NCBI GenBank assembly: GCA_963576725.1
Contig: OY755241.1
Span: 32,118,853-32,182,852 of the forward strand
DNA: 64,000 nucleotides
Origin: Azorinus chamasolen
Lineage: Eukaryota > Mollusca > Bivalvia > Cardiida > Solecurtidae
Direction of reading: 5' to 3'
Under the pieces are notes generated by a model, which ran no database searches, was not told where the DNA came from, and saw only the letters and a program-made list of their open reading frames with translations. The translations under genes and the position numbers were made by a program. This document shows, one piece after another, positions 55,565 through 64,000 of this stretch. Numbering within the stretch: the first letter of the stretch is position 1; every line of letters begins with the position of its first letter.

Positions 55565-56288
55565 GTCGCACGGTCGTCTTCTTGGATCTTCAACAGAGGG
55601 TTTGTTTGCTTTGGTAGAATCCGTAATAACACCTGCATCCCCTATACGTTTCTTATGGTGAAGCTTCACAGCCGTTGTCGTACCCGGATGTCACCACGTT
55701 CCTTCCCATTTTTGGCCTGGGTTGGCTTGCCAAGCCGAAGGCCATAGTAGTCATACCATAATTTCAACCGCTACCCAAACATTTCCGAAGAAAACCGAGT
55801 AAAAGTGCGATTTACCACTTGCACAAAATGCCAATACGTTTAAGCAAATAGATCGGTGAAGTTCCAATTTGTTTGGGCTTCAACGTTTAAAGTTTGTTAA
55901 CATTTACTAATAAAACTTGGTAAAAAATGCGATTCTAAGAGTGAAAAAACAATGAGTGGGAGTTTGGCATATAAATGCATTATTTCACACCTACAGATTT
56001 CTACGCACAGCATAGTGCACATATAAAATGCGAAATTGTATGGAAATGTCCGATTACTTACGGAAAAAGCTTGGTTGAATTGAACGGAAATGTATGGAGA
56101 GCAATAGATAACGCTAAATTCTATTCATTCCATCTATAGATATTGTTGAGTACTTTTGTGGCCCTGTTGGGTACATTTAACTCATTCCCCCTAGACTATT
56201 TTTAGAGCCAACCTCTGTCAAGAAAACATGTAGTATATCGCTAGGTAAGCGATTTGATGTATCTCTGTATATACAGGATTATCTCCCT
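55565..56288. other. gene-free stretch
   Basis: AT-rich sequence; I see no ORF with a domain and no repeat. Confidence 0.5.
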
Positions 56289-56697
56289 TTTTGACTGTTA
56301 GTAATAATTCGTTGTGTATCAAAGTTATTTCACTTCTAAACTTCATTTTGTTTATTTAATACCTTATGAAAATTAGTACTTTGTATATTTTCAAATGTGT
56401 GAGGCGGTTGGTCAATTGAAATAATTAATATGAATAAAAACTGTTAATATGCTAATTTGCTGAAATTACTCAGATTAATGGAAACAGGATTTTTTTTACT
56501 GTTTGTAATAATTCGTTGTGTATCAAAGTTATCTCACTTTTAAACTTCATTTTGTTTGTTTAATACCTTATAAAAATTAGTCCTTTGTATATATTCGAAT
56601 GTGTGAAGCGGTTGGTCAATCGAAATACATGTAGTTAATATGAATAAAAAAACTGTTAATACGCTAATTTACTGAACTTGCTCAGATTAATGAAAAC
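56289..56697. repeat. two-unit tandem duplication, about 205 bp
   Basis: The phrase TAATAATTCGTTGTGTATCA and the following about 190 bases occur at about 56300 and again at about 56506, with scattered substitutions and small gaps. Confidence 0.85.
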
Positions 56698-56929
56698 TGT
56701 ATACAAATGCTTAGACTGGAGCAAGCATCAACGATCACTGCTGGTTATTTTGAGGTATGAAGCTATGTCTTGTAAGTAGGGCATCGTCAAGCATCCTGAC
56801 AACATTTTTGAATTAATCTATCGAAAATGAGCAGTAGCTAATGAAAAGCAGCATATTAGAATTGTTAAAAAACGCGCCAGTAGGAGAGTACATATGTTAG
56901 AACATCCGTCTGTCCGTCCGTCAGTCTGA

Positions 56930-57330
56930 TTTTACTTTGTCCACACGGTTTCTCCAAAACCTTTGGTCAGATTTTCATCGAAACTTTATAGGATTAATCG
57001 GCACCATGCCTATTTGTGCATATCTTATTCATGTTCCAGTTTCATTTTGACATGAACAATGTTGTCCGCGCTGTTTCTGGAAAACGTTTGGTCATATTTA
57101 CATGAAACTTCAAGATATTGATTAGCACCATGCCTAGTTGTGCATATCTTTTTCCTGTCCCGGCTCGATGATTTTCTGCAGAGTAATGGGACTTTGATTT
57201 TTTTACATGGAAAATTTTGTCTCTGCGGTTTCTTCAAACTCTTTGGTAGGATTTTCCTGAAACTTCATAGGATTGACCAGTGACATACCTAGTTGTGTAT
57301 ATATTATTCCTGTTCCGGTTCAATGATATT
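56930..57330. repeat. diverged tandem repeat, about 120 bp, three units
   Basis: Units share GGTTTCT..AAAC, CTTTGGTC and ATGCCTA(T/G)TTGTGCATAT. Noncoding. Confidence 0.65.
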
Positions 57331-57439
57331 CTGCAGAGTTATTGGACTTTATATTGTTTACATGGAAAATCAAACCCCAAAACTTCTTGAACACACGATC
57401 AACCCTTCTTATGCCCAGGCCTACAGCGCCTGCGGCGCT

Positions 57440-59050
57440 TTGATTAGCAAAGCTCAGGGTGAGCTTCTGGCGTGTGTTGTCCGTCGTCAACAATTTGCTT
57501 GTGAACACTCTAGTGGTCACAATTTTAGTCCAATTTTCTTGATACTTGGTCAGAATGAATGTCATAATAAAATCTCGGAAGTGTTTGAAAGTGGGTCAAG
57601 TTGGGTTAAAAACTAGGTCAAATAGTAGGAAAACCTTGTGAACCCTCTAGAGGTCACATTTTAGCCCAATTTTCATGAAACTTGGTCAGAATCATTGTCT
57701 TGATAAAATCTCGGAGGAGTTTAAAAAGTGGGTTAAGTGGGGTAAAAAACTAGGTCACTAGGTCAAACAGTAGCAAATCCTTGTGAACACTAGTCGTCAC
57801 ACTTTTAGTCCAATCTTCATGAAACTTTGTCAGAATGAATGTCTTGATAAAATCTCGGACGAGTTCGAAAGTGGGCCAAGTGGGGTTAAAAATTAGGTCA
57901 CTGTCAAACAGTATAAAAACCTTGTGAACACTAGTGGTCACATTTTTTATCCAATCTTCATGAAACGTAGTCATAATGATTTTCTTGATAAAATCTCGAA
58001 CGAGTTTGAAAGTGGGTTATATGGTATTAAAAACTAGGTCATTAGGTCAAATAGTAGGAAAACCTTGTGAACACTCTAGATATCACATTTATAGCCAAAT
58101 CGTAATGAAAATTGGTCAGAATGATCCTAAATGGAAAAGTAGTAAAGTCAAGCAGGCAAAGCCACATGCACGACGCAACCACCACCAAAACACCGATAGA
58201 CAGCATGACACACACACACACTCAAACGCACACACACACACACACACGAAATGAACACAGAAAACACCAAAAGACACACAAAAAACAGGGACAAACGTTC
58301 CACAACATGAACAAACCACAAGCACAAAGACGCAAGGCAAACAAAAGGAAGGGTGACAAAGAGAGTACCGCCTTGGCACGGTCAGCAGCAAAAACACCTG
58401 GGGGTTTAAACCGGTCCTAACCTCACACTTCTCTCAATCAAAGTCACCCTAGCTTTACAAATATTGTAAATGAAGGTATCCCCGCTGGACTTACCCACAA
58501 CATAGACGACGGTGAACACAGGACAACATGTAAAACATAGCATAATAACTGTGACAAACCGTCAAATATGTACTCAATGACTTTGCTGAAGTCAGAGCAC
58601 CTGCAGGTAAGCCGTTAAGGGCACGACAGGGAAAAAGTAATACATGAGTCTGGTAAGCTCCTCCTGTATCCAAGTTTAAGAGTATAGCTCCTCCTGTATC
58701 CAAGTTTAAGAGTATACCATCATAGAGTACTAACCTCGGCCTGTCATCGCGCAAGCAAAGAGGGAAGCGTAGCTACCGACTGTAAAACAATATTGGGACT
58801 AGTTTGAAAGTGGATTACGTGTGGTCAAAAAGTAGGTCACTGGGTCATATTTTAGAAAAATATTGTTGTGGCCAGATTTTTAGCACAATCTTCCTCAAAC
58901 TCGATCAGTGTTTGTCTTTCTGTGATCATGGGTGGGCTTGGAATAATAAGTAGGTCACTAGGTCAAATCTTAGAAAAATTACTCTAGAAGGCACATTTTA
59001 GCCCAATCTTCATTGGTCAGAATCATTGTGTTGATAAAGTCATTATTCTA
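57440..59050. repeat. dispersed tandem repeat array, split by Naiad copy 4
   Basis: Units of about 150 bp with CTTGTGAACACTAGTGGTCA, GATAAAATCTCGGA and AACTAGGTCACTAGGTCAAA, at 57440-58124 and 58789-59050. The same unit forms the centre of the composite repeat at 1890-2185. Confidence 0.85.
58125..58788 (-). mobile_element. Naiad tail fragment, copy 4
   Basis: Closest to copy 2. It holds the tail and the last few codons plus the shared TAG (near 58737). A 30-bp stretch (GCTCCTCCTGTATCCAAG...) is duplicated in tandem near 58657-58716. An (AC)n tract lies near 58208-58248. It sits inside the repeat array. Confidence 0.8.
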
Positions 59051-59239
59051 AATCTTTGAAAATCTTGTTCTGCAGAACCACTGCTCATGATCCACTATCA
59101 GCATTGTTCAAATATTGTCCATAATGTCAATATTGGCCCTATTCATTGGCTACCTAGCAAAAATCTTAAATCTATGGTAATCAGTAGAGCAATTAATGAC
59201 CATCTTGTCCCTCTTTTCTAATGAAGGCTTCCATTGGCC

Positions 59240-60283
59240 TATCGAACTGCCATCTCCAGTGTAGATATCCTGCCCCGGCCAACTACCCTAACGGTGGTAG
59301 AGACGCCGTGCGTTGGCCTCCGTGGCCACCAAAATTGCATTCACAGGTCCTGGGCGAAATGCAGCGACAGCAGCCGCCACATCCCAAACATATGTGGGGT
59401 CATAGTTCTCAGTCCCGCAGCTACTGGCATGTATGGGGCGTCTGTCTACAATAGGAGCCTATCCAAAGGAGGCTTCCTCAGGGCGTCTTTTTGCCACCTT
59501 TTTGCACTATAAAGTGCTGTCTTTATAGTGGCCTCAAAATGCCTCTGCCGACAAATTATCTTTCCGGTCCCCTCGGACATGAATGACTAAAACCTCCAAG
59601 GAACAGTACCCCAGCACCTGCCCAAGAACTCTCTTCTGGCCTTCTCTTTCACTGCTATGATCACGGTAATCCAGTCCCACTTCCCCAAGGGCACATACGC
59701 TAGACTGGCGTAGCAGAGGCTCCAACACTGCCGTCTTCTATTCAGTGACCTCGCTGATTATGCCATCACTATGTGGTTGCCCTTGTTCATACGCACATCT
59801 AGATGAATTTGTCCGGACTATATCCATGTAAATCGCTTCAGTCGTTTAGGATTTGTGACCCTTTATTTGCAAAAATGACCCTTACTTTATGTGACAAAAA
59901 GTCTGAAGTGGGGGCATCACTGATGATCAGTGTCCTATGGACACATTTCTAGTTTTCTTTGGGTGTATTCTCATTGTAACCCTCCGTTTGAATGGGGCAT
60001 GCAGTAAAAACATTGTCTGTCGTAGGACTTGGGGGTCACAGTATACCACAGCACCCCAGGATAAAATTGTTGGGTTGTTTGGCTAGATCTCTGTGACCTG
60101 CATTGGCAACAATTCTGGCCTCATTTTCGCAGGTACATTCTTCAATGCCACCAACCCCTCTGCCACCAGACCTCTAACTACCTGTGCAAAGGATGGTTTC
60201 TGCAACGGAGATGACTGTCTCACTCTCCAACAATCTCGCCCCCATAGCTGAAAATGACTTCGACGGAGTACTGGGTGACCCAC
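59240..60283 (-). pseudogene. third TatD-gypsy accessory fragment
   Basis: On the minus strand ORF 60283-60083 (LQKPSFAQVVRGLVAEG) corresponds to the segment before TatD in gypsy 2 (TYAEVLASKD). It is followed by a short GVLWY stretch near 60040. ORF 59728-59534 reads CALGEVGLDYRDHSS and LVIHVRGDR (Glu and His ligands). A third frame at 59470-59240 has DPTYVWDVAAAVAAFRPG and ATEANARRLYHR, the TatD C-terminal end. The HxH segment and the middle are lost or scrambled. No gypsy pol is nearby. Confidence 0.72.
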
Positions 60284-62516
60284 TTAGATTTAGATATATG
60301 CTCCATGTGAATAGAGTAAAGGTAAACAATGATGGTAAACTCTTGAGCTCAGAAAAGGAGTGAGCGTACCAGATTCGTGTATAAAGATAAGTTGGTTCCT
60401 AGCCAGATAACATTTCTCATTCAAAGCTAGGAACCAAATATTTTATTTATCCTTGTCACGACAGCAAAATATAGTTATTTTGTATCGAATGTACCATAAA
60501 ATGCACCGCAAAACATTCCGACCGGTAAGAAATCGGGGAACGTGTGTGAAATGGCGAGAATAAACCCACAAATACATTAGCAGAAATTTAATTTAGATGC
60601 CGTACGTTTACTAGATCTGGATCTATATTTAAAAACTCTTTTTGTTTTTGTATATTAAATCTGGTTTGAAATGCAGTCCACAAAGTCAACATTTTCGTTT
60701 TACTTTACACAGTGAATGTTCAAGTGCGAACATACAATTTTAGGGTTGTTCATGTTACAGTTTTGGATATTTAAAACCGCACCTGAAAAGACAACTTAAC
60801 ATCGTATTCATTCTGAGGGTTTCCTGATTGAACAACGGTGGATTCTCGACGCCAGTGGCTCTAGACTGTTGAGAGACTGGGCGGGGTAAGTTAACGCACA
60901 AGTTTTCTTGAGGGCGAATATTGCTAGATTGGCAGATTTTGTGACATTTGTGTCCTTTTGGCCATCTGAAAGTATTGGGTAAATTATTTATGTAATTGTG
61001 GATTCATTGTCACCCAAACAGGTGACTGTGGATGGTGGTTTGGATCTGCTGGACAGCATTGTTGAGCACTCCTTATGTTTTTGCTCAGACATAGCAGAAT
61101 AGTTCATCACAGATTGGATATTTTTGTAACCACTGATTCCTGTGTCTCATATTATTTGTATTAAATGTTTCCTGGTGGAATTGTTTGCGAGACGTTTTGA
61201 GGCATCCAAACCACCGTCCACAGCCATTTGTTTAGAAATTTCCCAATTTTCTTCTCCCCAACCACAGATGTCATAAACCAAATTTCACTAGAATTTCTTT
61301 GCGAAGAAATGCACGGAGATATATAAAAAGGGTGATTGGATTCGCAAAAATCCTGAGGTCTGTTTGCCATATAAAGTGTGTCTCGACTGGACATCTATTG
61401 GGGGTGGCGAATATCTTAGGTGTGATCTCTCGGACATCTTTCACATTTGCACCAGTCCTGGTCTTTGTCTGACGTTCCGTTAATTCTAGGTACTCGAGAC
61501 CATCGTAATTTCTCCCCATCTAAAAGTAAGAAACTATTAGGACTGAATACTTTAAGATAATTTGCAGTTGAGATTAGCGATTAAGCAGCCTTCCAGAAGT
61601 AAACAAAGCATTTACAACATTTTCTCCTTTATGTCGCTTTATCTCTTCCAAATGCTCTGTTATGACCGTCTCTTTAAGACCTTTCTTATGTGTAAACACA
61701 AAAATGGGTTTGATGGTGACATAAGGATTTTTGTAAATTGAACAAAAAATATCTTATCTGCAACTCATTTGCATGTTAAACTTAGTTATGAAGACAGGTG
61801 TCCATATAAAACAGAACACATCTTAAGGCCCAGTTTGCTTTAATATCAGCTTGTTTTAAGCAAGCTACAATCTGCTAAGATATAGAATAAATTTGTTCTT
61901 TGCACCTTCATTTCTGTTTATAAGTGCAACTATGTAGTAGATGATAAATTAAAGGCGTATCTTTTGAGTAATGAGTTTAAATTGCAAGTCATTCCACTAT
62001 GACGAGACTAAATAAGGAGTTGGAATAAATAAAATATGAGAAACCGAGAAATTCCAACATCCAGCACCAATTTTGGCATTCCGTTGTGCTCTTTTGAAAT
62101 AAATGGTATTTTTTAAATTAAAAGCATTGTATTTTAAAGTTGATTTTTTTCAATAATCACACATTAAAACACTAAAAATACTACAGAAAATGTATGGACA
62201 ACACTAATGTACGCTCCAGTAGTTTAATTGGTAAAACATCTTCGGGCTCTTTGCACATTTTGTTTTGGCTTAGAAGGGGTTCTGAGTTTTCGAGTCTCAG
62301 CAGGAGTAAAATGCATATTCTATGAAATGTCTATGAAATCAAATATTATTTTCTCACATAACTACTCCTGTAACAATGATCGCGAATATCCTCATCAAAA
62401 AACATGTGAGATGAATTTGATGACGTCACTATAAAGGCGTTATTACGTCACTAGAATTCCAAAAAGTCATATTGCTTAAAAATGCTCAACACCGTTGGTT
62501 ATGTGAGAAAAAGAGC
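60284..62516. other. gene-free stretch
   Basis: AT-rich sequence. Small ORFs (for example 61161-61519, minus) lack domains. I see no repeat family or RNA gene. Confidence 0.5.
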
Positions 62517-62655
62517 CTGTCACTTGACGATGTTTGAGACAAGCTGATCTCAACCTCGTCTAGAATAGAAGTTATTAATCGAGACTTGGCGAGCTTAACA
62601 TTTCAATTCTAGACGAGGTTGAGATCAGCTTGTCTCAAACATCGCCGAATGACAG
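62517..62655. repeat. MITE-like inverted repeat, 50-bp arms
   Basis: Arms 62517-62566 and 62606-62655 are nearly perfect inverses (inner word ATTCTAGACGAGGTTGAGAT) around a 39-base centre. Confidence 0.9.
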
Positions 62656-62896
62656 ATCCTATATATAAGCAATAAAAAATCACCATTCAACTGTGCCAAG
62701 TGTTTTATAGAATATCGAAATATCTGCTTGATCAATTGAAAAAATCATAGAAAATTACCTGAGGTTGTAGTTTTCTTTTGTTCCTCTCAGACCAATTAGG
62801 ATACAGTTCTTCATCCAGATTGTGTTCAGAAGTGATTTGGAATTGTTTCTCCCTAAAATGTCTTTTTCATATAGCATTATATTATATTATAACATT

Positions 62897-62959
62897 AGGT
62901 TGTTTGATAGTCCATGGGGTAAAGTTTCAAACATTGCGCCATGGACTATCAAACAACCT
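62897..62959. repeat. hairpin, 21-bp perfect arms
   Basis: AGGTTGTTTGATAGTCCATG... at 62897-62917 is the exact inverse of 62939-62959. Confidence 0.9.
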
Positions 62960-63000
62960 TATGTCTTGTTACATTTGGCTTCAAATAAAATACTTCTACA

Positions 63001-63597
63001 AATGCACTAGAATTTCAATCCGAATTTGAAGAATTTAAGTCACAGTATCCTGACCATATTTCCATATATATTGATGGTTCTAAAGATGAAAATAAAGTCG
63101 GTTGTGCATCTGTCAGTAAATTTCATACCTCTAAAGTAAGACTACCTGACAATTTTTCCATATTTACAGCCGAAGTCCAAGCAGTTGACCTTGCTCTTCG
63201 ATTCATATCGGTGCACAATATGAAAAAATACATTTTTTTCAGACTCGCTCTCTGTTCTTCAAGCGTTGAACAAAAGAAATATGAATAACCCATTAATTCA
63301 ACAAATTCTTCTTCAACACCATAACTTGTCTCTGTCAAACAGTATTGTTTTCTGTTGGCTACCTAGTCAAGTTGGAATTCGGGGAATTGAAGAGGCAGAT
63401 AAAACGGCCAAGTCATCCCTGAATCTGAACGAGGCAGTTTTCAAAATACCATAAACTGATTTTAAACGATTAAACAGCATATATGTTCCAAATGGCAGGT
63501 ATATTAACAATAAACTTCATGCCATCAAACCAACCATTGGTGATTCCCTGTTAAATTATAGAGCTATACGAAGAGATGAGGTGGTCCTAGCTCGCTG
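63001..63597 (+). pseudogene. non-LTR retrotransposon RNase H domain
   Basis: RNase H-fold residues are visible: ISIYIDGSKDEN (Asp), FTAEVQAVDLAL (Glu), and after a frame change near 63240 SDSLSVLQALNKRN (Asp) and WLPSQVGIRGIEEADKTAK (last acidic position). A TAA follows at 63452. The frame beyond it is still family-like (RDEVVLARC) until 63597, where the match stops. Typical of I/Jockey/Nimb-type LINEs, which remove RNA from the hybrid. Confidence 0.8.
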
Positions 63598-63604
63598 TCT
63601 AAAA

Positions 63605-64000
63605 ACTCTTCATCAGCTAAGTCTACTCCAGATTTTAGACACATTAAAAAGAGAAAAGAAAAGGAAAAACTTAATTTTACGTCTCACAACACTGAAAGCT
63701 ACAATTTACCTTTTACTGAGAGAGAATTGTCTGATTCTCTTAATAAATCGCACGATACAGCTGTTGGACCTGATGATATTCATTATCAATTTCTTAAACA
63801 CTTGCCCTCAAATTGTATGCATGTTCTTTTAGATATTTTTAACCATATTATATGGTCAAGTGGTAAATTGCCCAGGTTTTGGAAACAGGCAACAGTTATT
63901 CCTGTTCCACAACCAGGGAAAGATAACATATCCAAATAATTATCGTCCTATAGCCTTGACGAGCTGCGTATGTAAAACTTTAGAGCGCATGATTAACGCA
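63605..64000 (+). pseudogene. non-LTR retrotransposon RT, N-terminal part, runs off the window
   Basis: Reads AVGPDDIHYQFLKHLPSN and WKQATVIPVPQPGKD, the first RT motifs of LINE ORF2. A small shift near 63925 precedes NNYRPIALTS and KTLERMIN. It directly follows the RNase H end of a similar LINE, so parts that should be about 2 kb apart in reverse order are joined: either two insertions or a rearrangement. Confidence 0.8.

Noticed and set aside
58116..58397. 93-residue Val/Cys-rich minus ORF, and similar ORFs at 52111-52673
   Set aside because: They translate the AC-rich Naiad tail backwards; composition is low complexity and copies do not keep the frame.
61161..61519. Overlapping short minus ORFs as a host gene
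   Set aside because: No domain, no splice pattern and no repeat support; consistent with chance.

Overview
The window is eukaryotic, AT-rich, intron-bearing DNA made almost entirely of transposable elements and dispersed repeats. A marine bivalve (clam-like) mollusc is the best guess. The reasons are a Naiad-type Penelope-like retroelement with in-frame UGA codons at cysteine positions (reported for clams and spiders), the AT-rich dispersed repeats of the kind common in bivalve genomes, a DD34D mariner, and metazoan splice sites. I see no convincing host gene and no tRNA or rRNA gene.

Layout. 1-7.3 kb holds repeats only (tandem, inverted and palindromic). 7.3-12.3 kb is a minus-strand Naiad element with an N-terminal GIY-YIG endonuclease and C-terminal RT. 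It is split by a complete mariner (8211-9548, 26-bp inverted repeats, TA duplication, intact 361-aa transposase). 12.3-13.1 kb is the 3' end of a non-LTR retrotransposon. 13.1-16.5 kb is a 5'-truncated Ty3/gypsy element (gypsy 1, + strand) with an integrase ending in a PHD finger, followed by an accessory ORF ending in a TatD-like hydrolase. 16.9-38.5 kb is a nested stack. An old P-element-like transposase relic (+) has been split twice. One insertion is a 4.8-kb DDE transposon (17500-22306, AGAA on both sides). The other is an approximately 15.5-kb insertion (about 22758-38283) with near-identical 0.55-kb inverted arms. The large insertion carries a PHD-finger gene (-), an intact P-like transposase ORF (+), an SGNH-fold ORF (+) and a multi-exon PIF1-like helicase (-).

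38.8-49.7 kb is a full-length minus-strand Ty3/gypsy element (gypsy 2) with 258- and 269-bp LTRs, ATTT target duplication, PBS and PPT. Its Gag has an N-terminal helix-hairpin-helix. Its pol encodes PR-RT-RNaseH-IN-PHD, and it too has a 3' accessory region with a C2H2 finger and a TatD-like domain. 49.7-59.0 kb holds dispersed repeats, three more Naiad fragments (one preserves the uninterrupted mariner target) and two adjacent elements with long terminal inverted repeats. 59.2-60.3 kb holds a third TatD-gypsy fragment. 63.0-64.0 kb has non-LTR retrotransposon RNase H and RT fragments.

Three things stand out: the multi-gene 15.5-kb element, the gypsy lineage with TatD accessory ORF and apparent splicing signals, and the probable selenocysteine codons in the Naiad. 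Many ORFs are broken by one- or two-base shifts, some in homopolymers, so decay and residual assembly indels cannot be told apart here.
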